Assembly (NCBI GenBank): GCA_025999315.1 | Contig: BNXD01000011.1 | Location: 1 to 37,134 of the forward strand | Origin: Bacteroidia bacterium | GTDB lineage: Bacteria; Bacteroidota; Bacteroidia; Bacteroidales; Rikenellaceae | Length of the DNA stretch: 37,134 nucleotides | Direction of reading: 5' to 3' | Part shown: positions 1-7,873 of the stretch, in pieces | Numbering within the stretch: position 1 is the stretch's first letter | Layout of the letters: every line of letters starts with the position of its first letter | Translations under genes and position numbers: made by a program | Notes under the pieces: generated by a model | What the model was told of the DNA's origin: nothing | The model's input: only the letters and a program-made list of their open reading frames with translations | Database searches by the model: none

Positions 1-1089
1 AATTTCGATCTTGCATGAATTTGTGAATTTTGCTAAAGAAATATCACTTATATATCCTCGGTCTTCGCTCAGGCGGTAATCTCCACTGAAAAGAGTGCCC
101 AACATTTCAATGTTTTTTGCGGAAGAATTAAGATAAAGCGGAGCATATAAATTATTTTCATTCATCTCATCTTCAGAAATGTACTTGCTTGTACTTGCTC
201 CTTTTATCATGTATAATCCCGATGAGTTACCATGAGAAAATATATCCAGCGACTGAATGCTGTTATCTTTTTGTGCATTAATCAGGTTGATTATTGCTTT
301 TGCGGAGTCAACGCTTTTGTGAATCATCACCCCATCGTTGCCATAATCATTTTTTACATTCACTGAAGCAAAGTAAAACGAACTATTATCACCGGCATTA
401 CGAGCACCTCCATGCAACAATAATCTCACATATGGAGTTTCTGCTTTCGCCATCCCATCCTCTTCGCTATCAAACCACGTGAGGGCGGCGGGATTGGCCA
501 TGACGTTCCACTGGAAAGCGGCCAGATGAGCGCCGCCGTGGGTGGAGGGCGAGGCGGGATAGTCCATCAGGTTGTCGGTCTTGCCCTGATATGCGGGGCC
601 GGAGTAGTTGATGTTGAACGAGTGCTCGAGGGTGAACATGCCGTGGCCAAGCTCGTGGGCTATGAGCCATGCCATGCTTTCGGAAGCGACCGCACTTGTG
701 AAGATGTATCCGAACTGTTTGCCACGCGGCATGTCGCCCTGAACGACACTTTTGGGTTGGTCGGTGGCGATGGCCTCGTTAAGGATGAAGATGTAGTAGG
801 CGTGTTTGTCGTATTTCTTGTTGCGGTTCTGGTAAAGTTTGCGCAGGGCCTTCATCTCGGCCGTTTCGCTGCTGAAGAAGCCGCTGCCGCTAAGGTTCAT
901 CATTCCGTCGCCTTTATCCGCTCCTACCGCCCTGTCGTCCCACTCCATGTTGCCCTCAATGGAGTTGTCGGTTTTGACGGTCAGACTTACGCCGTAGGGG
1001 TTATAAATGGCATTCAACTCCCGCTCCAGCGCACCCACATCTGAACTAAAGCCCCAACCTCGGCGCAGCTTCCGGGTCCTGCCTCCCAT
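1..1089 (-). CDS. Polymorphic-toxin-like zinc metallopeptidase protein, partial (C-terminus beyond left edge)
   Basis: An open minus-strand frame of 363 codons runs off the left edge. Its first ATG is at 1089, with an in-frame TAA 12 bases upstream of that ATG. Residues 145-156 read HELGHGMFTLEH, a zinc-peptidase HExxH followed by a third histidine. This spacing is seen in Bacteroidetes RHS/LHR-type toxin proteins rather than in classical metzincins (HExxHxxGxxH). A second domain follows from about residue 205 and contains DIFSHGNSSGLYM (His286). Its visible end, AKFTNSCKIEI, may lead into a Cys-containing motif beyond the edge, which would suggest a caspase/CHAT-like fold; that part is a guess. 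No signal peptide is visible and the start is abrupt, so this is probably a displaced C-terminal cassette of a larger toxin rather than a complete gene. The small membrane protein and the IS1 element lie upstream on the same strand. Confidence 0.6.
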   Translation of the reverse strand, partial: MGGRTRKLRRGWGFSSDVGALERELNAIYNPYGVSLTVKTDNSIEGNMEWDDRAVGADKGDGMMNLSGSGFFSSETAEMKALRKLYQNRNKKYDKHAYYIFILNEAIATDQPKSVVQGDMPRGKQFGYIFTSAVASESMAWLIAHELGHGMFTLEHSFNINYSGPAYQGKTDNLMDYPASPSTHGGAHLAAFQWNVMANPAALTWFDSEEDGMAKAETPYVRLLLHGGARNAGDNSSFYFASVNVKNDYGNDGVMIHKSVDSAKAIINLINAQKDNSIQSLDIFSHGNSSGLYMIKGASTSKYISEDEMNENNLYAPLYLNSSAKNIEMLGTLFSGDYRLSEDRGYISDISLAKFTNSCKIEI

Positions 1090-1166
1090 GTCAAGAGGTT
1101 ATGTCGTATGTCAAAGAACATTTACTCACCGGAAAGATACAAGAAAAAATTTCACATACGACAATA

Positions 1167-1519
1167 TTACGTTGCATGAATATGACTTCTTATATACCAT
1201 ATGGTAAATACAACTGACCCTATCACATATAGGATAACCAACCATATTCTTGTTGCCTTGCGAGCAGGGGAATCATTGGCATATTTTTTTCCAATCTGAT
1301 CATGCATTTTTCGTTGAAAACGAGCACGATTATTACAGAAAAAATAATTCCAAATAGCCAAAGATTATCGTAATCAAGAATAGAATCGAACATTGTTGCA
1401 ATATTAAAAAATAATATCAATCCCATTTGTCCGGCTGCGTAGTGTGTCGGATATGGCATATCGCTTAATACGCGATTAAATCGTGTCAACTCATAAAAAA
1501 GCGGATCCAACAGCATCAT
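1167..1519 (-). pseudogene. Small three-helix membrane protein, immunity-like, frameshifted
   Basis: Two overlapping minus-strand frames are each half of one protein. The first, from ATG 1519, gives MMLLDPLFYELTRFNRVL and hydrophobic stretches around LILFFNIATMF and LWLFGIIFSVIIVLVF, then degenerates. The second frame carries the natural continuation MHDQIGKKYANDSPARKATR and a last membrane helix, IWLVILYVIGSVVFTIWYI, ending with a stop at 1167. Adding one base to the T5 run at 1307-1311 (A5 on the coding strand) joins them into a continuous product of about 117 residues. Small membrane proteins of this kind commonly sit beside polymorphic toxin cassettes in Bacteroidota and are suspected immunity proteins; no specific family is recognised here. 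The break is either a real mutation or a homopolymer sequencing error. Confidence 0.6.
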
Positions 1520-1562
1520 AACTTTCCTCCTTTACATGCCGTTAGCATTATAAAACTGGGCA

Positions 1563-2248
1563 TTAGTAATTAAAAATAGATAGTGTTTTGTTTCTGTGCG
1601 CGAAGAACAGCCTTAAGGTCAATTCTATCATTTCCTCTGACTTTGAGTAACATTTTGATTTTCTTCTGAAACGAGCCAAGAAATGTCTGATCAATCCATT
1701 ATAACTTTCAACGGTATAAGTTTCAGCCTTGGTTTGGATAAGTCTGTCGGATGGAACAATCTCATTGTAGGATTTCCAATAATCCGACATTACGGCACCT
1801 TGAGCAAAACCTCCTACCTTCTCCCAAAGTTTCAAACCTGTTTTTGTTCCTCTGTTGCCGATAACCAAATCAACGTATTGTCTATCGTCTCGACTAACAC
1901 AAGTCCATATCCATCGATAGTTTTTTTATGCCTGACATAGGTATGCAACTCATCCAACTCCATTGTTTTGACCGGCTTGTCATTGCGAATGGCTTCAAGT
2001 TCCCGCCCGTATTTACGAACCCAATTCAGTACCGAAACATGACTCACTTGCAAAATCCTTCCTATAGAATGAAACCCAAGTCCCTCAAGATACATCAACA
2101 AAGCTTGACGCTTAACATCCTCGAGCTTGGCAGTGCATTTAAGTTCAACGCTATAATTATAACCACAACCCTTACACTTATAACGCTGATTACCTCGAAG
2201 AAAACCATTCTTTACCCGTTCAGAGCTACCACATTTCGTGCATCTCAT
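1563..2248 (-). CDS. IS1-family transposase InsAB' (made by -1 programmed frameshift)
   Basis: The gene starts at ATG 2248 in the InsA frame and finishes in the InsB frame at 1563. The N-terminus is the InsA zinc finger with two CxxC pairs (CTKCG, CKGCG), followed by a helix-turn-helix region (GFHSIGRILQVSHVSVLNWV). After a -1 shift at the A7 run the product reads HKKNYRWIWTCVSRDDRQYV, matching the InsB catalytic core. The DDE residues are visible: Asp in MELDELHTY, Asp in MSDYWKSYNEI and Glu in ETYTVESYNGLIRHF, followed by the typical IS1 block CYSKSEEM. The fused length is about 228 residues, close to the roughly 230 of E. coli IS1. Without the shift the InsA-frame product is 138 residues. 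The gene looks intact, so the element may be mobile. Confidence 0.85.
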
Positions 2249-2293
2249 AACTCTAATTTTGAGGCAATATACAAAAATCTATTGTTAATTACC
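1565..2293 (-). mobile_element. IS1-family insertion sequence
   Basis: The transposase gene is bracketed by imperfect terminal inverted repeats. The left end at 1565-1579 reads inward AGTAATTAAAAATAG and the right end at 2279-2293 reads inward GGTAATTAACAATAG (13 of 15 identical); IS1 ends typically begin GGTAAT. The implied length of about 729 bp is normal for IS1. The transposase stop codon lies inside the left repeat. No 8-9 bp target duplication is visible next to these ends, so the exact boundaries are tentative or the flank has been rearranged. Confidence 0.75.
1921..1927 (-). other. Slippery heptamer for -1 frameshift in the IS1 transposase
   Basis: A run of seven A residues on the coding strand is followed by C (CAT AAA AAA ACT in the zero frame). 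Slipping back one base gives CAT AAA AAA AAC TAT CGA and switches exactly from the InsA frame to the conserved InsB sequence. IS1 uses an A6C slippery sequence in the same place. Confidence 0.8.
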
Positions 2294-2304
2294 AAATCTA
2301 TCAA

Positions 2305-2320
2305 TTTCAACTGTTAATTC
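2305..2320 (+). repeat. Short repeated motif TTTCAACTGTTAATTC (copy 1)
   Basis: This 16-mer lies 12 bp outside the right end of the IS1 element. It occurs again exactly at 14881-14896, where it forms the edge of the dispersed repeat inside the GH20 relic. A diverged form is at 34643-34658 in front of nagP. The similarity of the first two copies continues a little further (A/T-rich CATTA...TAA...CC). Confidence 0.4.
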
Positions 2321-2375
2321 GCATTAATTATAACCTCTCTTATAAGATCAGATTTTGACCATTTCTTTTTCAGAA

Positions 2376-2409
2376 AGTCCTCACTTCATAGCGAAGTGAG
2401 GACTTTTTT
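2376..2409 (+). terminator. Intrinsic terminator-like hairpin upstream of the locus
   Basis: A perfect 12-bp stem (AGTCCTCACTTC paired with GAAGTGAGGACT) with a 5-base loop is followed by six T residues on the plus strand. No plus-strand gene lies upstream in the window, so it either ended a gene lost by IS1-associated rearrangement or acts as a leader attenuator for the gene at 2595. The remaining DNA between the IS1 end and 2595 is AT-rich and holds no recognisable gene. Confidence 0.6.
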
Positions 2410-2523
2410 GTGTTCCGACAGTCGTGCAAACTGAAATCATGCAAAGACAATTTTCCGGAACAAAATCACAATTTTTCAAAATCATTTAACAAAATATTTA
2501 AATAACATCAAACGGATCGACAC

Positions 2524-2531
2524 TAATTTTG
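2524..2531 (+). promoter_or_regulatory. Candidate Bacteroidetes promoter -7 box
   Basis: TAATTTTG matches the Bacteroidetes -7 consensus TAnnTTTG. It is 63 bp before the ATG at 2595. No convincing TTTG -33 element is seen at the usual spacing, so this is a candidate only. Confidence 0.35.
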
Positions 2532-2594
2532 AACATTGTCAATTACAAGTTGTAAAATTTCACAAAAACCCACATATGTTAATCCCAATTAAAT

Positions 2595-4568
2595 ATGAAA
2601 ACAAGACTTTTACCAATTTTTCTTATCGCATGGACCATGTTCTCATGCCGCGACGACAGTGCGGGCGGCCCGAAAGCGACCACCATGCCTCTGAGCGGAG
2701 GAGTCTACAACGCGGTCACCGACCTGTTCGAGATCACCATCGAAGGGAGCATTGCGGGCAACATCTCCGAGGTCTCCGAGAAAGGCTTCATCTTCAGTCA
2801 GAACAACAAGTTCGACGTCGTCAAGATTCCGGTCGGCCTGACCGGCGACTTTAGCCTGCGGCTCGACACTCTCACCAAAGGCGGGGTCAACTATGTCCGA
2901 GCCTATGTCCTTACGCCCCGCGGCAGGTCGTTGGGCGAAACGTTGTCCTTCACCGCCAGCACGCTGGCCCTGCTCGGCGACGCCACCGACCTCGACTCCG
3001 ACGTTACCGGCACCACCATTCTCGCCTCGGGGCAGATAACCTCCAACGGCGGCAGCGCCGTCAAGGAGTATGGCCTCTACTTCGGCGTCGACCCCGATCC
3101 GCTCAGGAACGAGCGCATCGTAGTGACCCGGATCGATGGCGCAGGTATCTTCAGTGCGCAAATGCGCTCCCTGACGCCACAGACCGACTACGTGGTCGCC
3201 TTTTTCGTGGTCAACAGCATGGGCGAGCAACTGGTGGGGCCCATCACCATCCGCACCATGGCGCTCGCCACGCCCGCCGTAGAGTTCGACACTCCCGCCA
3301 CCGACGGCATCACGGCCGCCCTGATGACCGTCCACGCCCGCATAACCGACTTCGGCCACGATCCCGACGCCGCATACGGCGTCCGTTACGGCACGAGCCT
3401 CTCCGCCATGACCGAACTGCCCGGCACGGACGTCGCCGCCGGTGGCGCCTTTTCGGTCAGCCTGTCGGGGCTCGAAGCCGACACCAACTATTATATAGAG
3501 GCCTTCGTGCGCAACGCCGCCGGAGAGGGCAAGGCGCAGACCACCGCCCACACGCTCACCATCGGGCCTCCGACGGTGACCACCGCGACGCTCGTCGCCG
3601 GGACGGACTTCCTCGACAAGACCATCACCCTGCGCGGGGTCATGATCTCGGACGACGGACGCGCCGTCGCCTCCTGCGGCTTCTATTTCGGCACTAGCGC
3701 CGGCGCCATGGCCAAGCTCACGGCCAGTGCGTTGCCGGCCGTCGACGGCACATTCTCGATGACCCTCACCGACCTGACCCACAGCATCGCCCCCGCCACC
3801 AAATATTACTGTCGCGCGTGGGCCGACAATGGACAGGAATCGACCAACACCGACACCGGAAGCCTCACCACAGGCATCGCCGACAAGCAAATCTATCTGC
3901 GTGGAGCCGGGACTTCCTCCACCATGCCTTTCACCGGGACCAGGCTCTATTACTACCTGCTCGAGCCCTTTAACGTAACCATCGGCGCCCAGTCGGTCGA
4001 CCTGGTCTTCCTCGACCGCAATCTGGGGGCCACCAAAGTGGCCGAATCGGTCGACTACGACAAAATGGCCGCAGGATATTACTACAGGTGGGGACTTCTC
4101 GATCCGAACGTATCTCCTCTGGCAGAGTTCACGGGAGGAACCACCCCCGCATGCTGGAGTTGGCTGGGCGATGTATCTCTGAGCGGAACCACCTATGCGG
4201 ATTGGGGTGCATGGGCTGCCAGCGGCACCTCCACCGCATCGGGTGTGCCGTGCCCCAACGGATTCCACGTAGCCCGACAGACAGAGATGAACGCCCTGAT
4301 CGCCAATGGCAACATCTCCTCGCAGACATTCTACAATACGCTTAAGTTGTGTGTTACAAGCGATTTCGGCGGAGCGGGCGCCTTCCAGAACCCGACATTG
4401 ACCACAACGCCCACCATCTTCCTGTGGCTCGACGAGAAGAATACGGGCAACGCCAGCCATGCAAGCTATCTCTCCGCCACGGCCTCGACCGCCCTCACAG
4501 GCAACACCAACAACAACCCGGCCCAAACTACCCGTGCCAAGCCGGTGCGCTGTGTGAGGGATTATTGA
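2595..4568 (+). CDS. Surface lipoprotein with FN3-like repeats and FISUMP-type C-terminal domain
   Basis: This predicted surface lipoprotein has 657 residues. The N-terminus MKTRLLPIFLIAWTMFSC is a lipoprotein signal with the lipidated Cys at residue 18. It is followed by about four repeated beta-sandwich units, each with a core such as KEYGLYFG, AYGVRYGTS or SCGFYFGTS and a tail such as PQTDYVVAFFVVN, ADTNYYIEAFVRN or PATKYYCRAWADN. These resemble fibronectin-III-like domains. From about residue 440 the sequence resembles the Fibrobacter succinogenes major paralogous domain (DLVFLDRNLGA, YYYRWG, CPNGFHVARQTEMNAL and the terminal RCVRDY). Such proteins often serve as surface glycan-binding or adhesion proteins of polysaccharide loci. 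It lies 105 bp before susC1 with a hairpin between them, suggesting co-transcription with partial attenuation. Glycan binding is inferred from position, not shown. Confidence 0.75.
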   Translation: MKTRLLPIFLIAWTMFSCRDDSAGGPKATTMPLSGGVYNAVTDLFEITIEGSIAGNISEVSEKGFIFSQNNKFDVVKIPVGLTGDFSLRLDTLTKGGVNYVRAYVLTPRGRSLGETLSFTASTLALLGDATDLDSDVTGTTILASGQITSNGGSAVKEYGLYFGVDPDPLRNERIVVTRIDGAGIFSAQMRSLTPQTDYVVAFFVVNSMGEQLVGPITIRTMALATPAVEFDTPATDGITAALMTVHARITDFGHDPDAAYGVRYGTSLSAMTELPGTDVAAGGAFSVSLSGLEADTNYYIEAFVRNAAGEGKAQTTAHTLTIGPPTVTTATLVAGTDFLDKTITLRGVMISDDGRAVASCGFYFGTSAGAMAKLTASALPAVDGTFSMTLTDLTHSIAPATKYYCRAWADNGQESTNTDTGSLTTGIADKQIYLRGAGTSSTMPFTGTRLYYYLLEPFNVTIGAQSVDLVFLDRNLGATKVAESVDYDKMAAGYYYRWGLLDPNVSPLAEFTGGTTPACWSWLGDVSLSGTTYADWGAWAASGTSTASGVPCPNGFHVARQTEMNALIANGNISSQTFYNTLKLCVTSDFGGAGAFQNPTLTTTPTIFLWLDEKNTGNASHASYLSATASTALTGNTNNNPAQTTRAKPVRCVRDY

Positions 4569-4602
4569 CGCCTCCGGCATATCGTCCGGCATATCGAAAG
4601 TC

Positions 4603-4646
4603 GGCCTCTTCTGCCTGCCATGCCCACACGGCAGACAGAAGAGGCC
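4603..4646 (+). terminator. Hairpin between the surface lipoprotein gene and susC1
   Basis: GGCCTCTTCTGCCTGCC pairs with the downstream GGCAGACAGAAGAGGCC with one mismatch, giving a strong stem around a short loop. There is no T tract. It probably acts as a processing or attenuation structure that changes the ratio of the lipoprotein and SusC messages. Confidence 0.45.
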
Positions 4647-4673
4647 ATAACCAAAACACAAACACAAATCGAA

Positions 4674-7600
4674 ATGAAACGTATATTGCTTATAATTTGC
4701 GTGTTAATATGGTCGATCTCCTCACAGGCCCAAAACACGAAACAAAACAACCTGACCTACTCCGGCACGGTGGTCGATCAGGACGACAACTCGCCCCTTA
4801 TAGGGGCCCAACTGCTGGTCGAGGGGACGCTCACCGGCACCACCACCGATGCCAAAGGCAACTTCTCCATCTCCGCTCCGCCCAATGCCACTTTTCTGAT
4901 CTCGTTCATGGGCTACAACCAGCGTCAGATGAAGATGGCGCCGGGCAGCCCCACCACCATCAAACTCACCTCGAGCGCCAAGACCATAGACGACGTGGTG
5001 GTGATCGGTTACGGCACCGCACGCGCTTCGGAACTCACCGTCGCCTCCTCGGGCATCCGCTCCGGGGATATGGTCACCGAGGGCAACACATCATTCGAGC
5101 AGGGTCTCCAGGGCAAGCTCTCGGGCGTAGTGGTGCTCAACACCGAAGGCGCTCCCGGCTCGGCCATCAGCATGGAGATCCGCGGCGTATCGACCATAAC
5201 CGGCTCGACCGAACCGCTCTACGTCATCGACGGGCTGCCGGTGGAGAACGACGACAACCTCACCGCCACACAGGAAGGCAAAGCCTCCACACAGAGCCTC
5301 AACCCCATGGCCTCGCTCAACCCGAGCGACATCGAGAACATCGTGGTGCTCAAGGACGCCGCCGCTACGTCCATCTACGGCTCCCGCGGAGCCAACGGCG
5401 TGGTGCTCATAACCACCAAAAGCGGCAAGATCGGCAAGGCGCAGGCCAGCGTCATTGCCAACTACGGCGTGTCGCAGGTCATGAAGAAGCTCGACGTTCT
5501 CGGACCCCATGAGTACGCCGAGTGGCGCATGTGGGCCACCAACAATCCCAAGTGGAAGAGCGAGGAGGAGCTGGTCGCACTTGACGACAACCCCCATCGC
5601 TGGCAGGACAGGGTCTACCGTCTGGGCACCACCCGCGAGATCGGCGCCAACATCAGCGGAGGCACGCGCCAGATGAATTACATGATCTCGGGCAACTATT
5701 TCAACCAGCAGGGCATCGTGGTCAACTCGGGCTTCGAGCGCTACTCGTTCCGCGCCAACCTCGGCGCCGAGCTCAGCCCCTCGATCAAGATGAGCTCCAG
5801 GAGCAACTTCACGCGCGGCATCTACAACTCCATCAGCTCCTCCTCGCGTGCGGCGGACATCAACCAGCAGGGTATCATCAAACAGATACTGCGTTTCAAC
5901 CCCGCTCAGGACGACGAGGACGACCCCAATTACGACATCTCGGACGACGAGGACCTGCGGCGCAACCCCTATGTCGACGCCACCTCCCCCACGCGCCTGA
6001 CCTTCAACGACCGTGTAACGAGCATCCTCACGTTCGACTTTCGGCTGGCCAAAAACCTGGTCTTCAAGCCTTCGGCAGGCATCGACTACACCGTCTCGCG
6101 CGCCGAGACCTACTATCCCCGCAACACCTATCAGGGCAAGCAGAGCGCCGGCCTCGAAGACCCCGGCATGGCGGGCCTCGGCTTTGTGCAAACGATGAAA
6201 TGGAGCTCCGAAAACCAGCTTACCTACTCGAATACCTTCCGCAAGAAACATGCCCTGACCGCTATGGCCGTCGTTTCGCTCGAGGACAGGCAGCGACGCA
6301 ACCTGAAGGCGACCTCGCGCGGCTTCCTCAACGACCTTCTGATCAACAACGCCATGCAGAACGGCCTCGCCTCGACCTACACCGTCAACAGCGACCGCGT
6401 ACGGCAGGCGCTGATGTCCTACACCGGGCGGGTGAACTACAACTACGACAAACGTTACATGTTCACCGGCTCGGTGCGTTTCGACGGCTCCACCAGCTTC
6501 GGCGCCAACAACAGGTGGGCCGTCTTCCCCGCAGGGTCGTTCGCCTGGAACGCCGTCAACGAGAAGTTCTTTAAAAGCGCGTTTCACAGGGCTCAGGTCA
6601 GCAACCTGCGCATGAGGCTGTCGTGGGGTCTGGTGGGCAACCAGTCCATCCCGCCCAACCAGAGCAAAGACACCTACGTGGCGGGCAACTACCCCTCCAG
6701 CGGAATCATAATGAACGCCGTGCTCCCCACGCGCCTGGCCAACCCCAACCTGAAGTGGGAGACGACCGAGCAGACGAACCTCGGCCTCGACATGGGCTTC
6801 TTCAAGGAGAGGCTGACGCTCAACTTCAATGCCTACTACAAGGAGACGCGCGACCTGTTGCAAAGCATCGTCGTCCCTTCCTCTACGGGCTTCACCGAGC
6901 AGTACCAGAACAGCGGCTCGATCATGAACAAGGGCCTGGAGTTCGAGTTGACAGGGGTGCCTGTTCGCGAAAAGAAGTTCCAGTGGCAGATCTCGGCCAA
7001 CATCTCCTTCAACCGCAACAAGGTGCTCTCGCTTGGCGACGACATCAACTTTCGCCTGATGGAGAACCTCGGTAGCGGCGGCTCGGTCAACTATTCTGTC
7101 TTTGCGCAGACGGTGGGACAGCCCGTGGGCATCATCTGGGGCTACAAGACAGACGGCGTATATCAGCGTCCGCCGGACTACCTGCCGGTGTATGACCCCC
7201 TCTCCGGCGAACGGCTGTCCGGCATCACCGAGTCGGACCCACATGGCCTGGCCGACGGCGATACGGGCAGCGTGCGCGACGACAAGATGCTGGGCGAGAT
7301 CATATATGTCGACCTGAACGGCGACGGGGTCATCAACGACGACGACCGCACGGCTATCGGCAACGTCAACCCCAAATTCAACTACGGCATCACCAATACC
7401 TTCACCTATGGTCGCTTCGATCTGACGCTGCTGGTCGTCGGCGTCTACGGCAACGATATTTACAACCAGGTCTTCACCGACCTCGAGTCGCTCTCGGGCG
7501 GCACGGGCAACCAGTTGCGCGGGGCCTTTTACAGCGCCTGGATGGGCGAGGGGACAGGCAACTACTATCCAAAACTGGCCAAGGCGGCGCGAAAATACTA

Positions 7601-7871
7601 CTGCACCGACCATGCCGTCGAGGACGGCAGTTTCGCCAGGGTCAAAACCGTAAGACTCACTTTCAACTTCGACGGCAAATTGATCAAACTGCCCAAATTT
7701 CCCCGCGGATCGCTCTATTTTAACATCAACAACGCTCTGATTTTCACCAGGTATCGCGGCTACGACCCCGAGGTGAGCTCCTTCGGCCACTCTGCAGCCC
7801 GCCGGGGCATCGACATGGGCGCCTATCCGCAGTCGAGAACATTCTCGTTCGGCATCACACTTAATCTGTAA
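4674..7871 (+). CDS. SusC/RagA-family TonB-dependent outer-membrane transporter (pair 1)
   Basis: This protein of 1065 residues is the outer-membrane barrel that imports oligosaccharides with its SusD partner. The start at 4674 is preferred because MKRILLIICVLIWSISSQA is a clean signal peptide; an upstream in-frame ATG at 4620 would add 18 polar residues and lies inside the hairpin. The order is: signal peptide; carboxypeptidase-D-like regulatory domain (about 28-105, TYSGTVVDQDDNSPLIGAQL); plug domain beginning near DDVVVIGYG (about 105); the SusC signature GSRGANGVVLITTKSGK at about 236-252; then the beta barrel, ending in the aromatic-containing strand SRTFSFGITLNL. The length is normal for the family. 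The susD gene follows after two bases. The neighbouring sulfatases suggest a sulfated oligosaccharide as cargo, which is an inference. Confidence 0.93.
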   Translation: MKRILLIICVLIWSISSQAQNTKQNNLTYSGTVVDQDDNSPLIGAQLLVEGTLTGTTTDAKGNFSISAPPNATFLISFMGYNQRQMKMAPGSPTTIKLTSSAKTIDDVVVIGYGTARASELTVASSGIRSGDMVTEGNTSFEQGLQGKLSGVVVLNTEGAPGSAISMEIRGVSTITGSTEPLYVIDGLPVENDDNLTATQEGKASTQSLNPMASLNPSDIENIVVLKDAAATSIYGSRGANGVVLITTKSGKIGKAQASVIANYGVSQVMKKLDVLGPHEYAEWRMWATNNPKWKSEEELVALDDNPHRWQDRVYRLGTTREIGANISGGTRQMNYMISGNYFNQQGIVVNSGFERYSFRANLGAELSPSIKMSSRSNFTRGIYNSISSSSRAADINQQGIIKQILRFNPAQDDEDDPNYDISDDEDLRRNPYVDATSPTRLTFNDRVTSILTFDFRLAKNLVFKPSAGIDYTVSRAETYYPRNTYQGKQSAGLEDPGMAGLGFVQTMKWSSENQLTYSNTFRKKHALTAMAVVSLEDRQRRNLKATSRGFLNDLLINNAMQNGLASTYTVNSDRVRQALMSYTGRVNYNYDKRYMFTGSVRFDGSTSFGANNRWAVFPAGSFAWNAVNEKFFKSAFHRAQVSNLRMRLSWGLVGNQSIPPNQSKDTYVAGNYPSSGIIMNAVLPTRLANPNLKWETTEQTNLGLDMGFFKERLTLNFNAYYKETRDLLQSIVVPSSTGFTEQYQNSGSIMNKGLEFELTGVPVREKKFQWQISANISFNRNKVLSLGDDINFRLMENLGSGGSVNYSVFAQTVGQPVGIIWGYKTDGVYQRPPDYLPVYDPLSGERLSGITESDPHGLADGDTGSVRDDKMLGEIIYVDLNGDGVINDDDRTAIGNVNPKFNYGITNTFTYGRFDLTLLVVGVYGNDIYNQVFTDLESLSGGTGNQLRGAFYSAWMGEGTGNYYPKLAKAARKYYCTDHAVEDGSFARVKTVRLTFNFDGKLIKLPKFPRGSLYFNINNALIFTRYRGYDPEVSSFGHSAARRGIDMGAYPQSRTFSFGITLNL

Positions 7872-7873
7872 AA

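Noticed and set aside
1563..2248. The IS1 transposase as a frameshifted pseudogene
   Set aside because: The break lies exactly on an A7C slippery heptamer and the shifted frame continues with conserved InsB sequence, so it is programmed.
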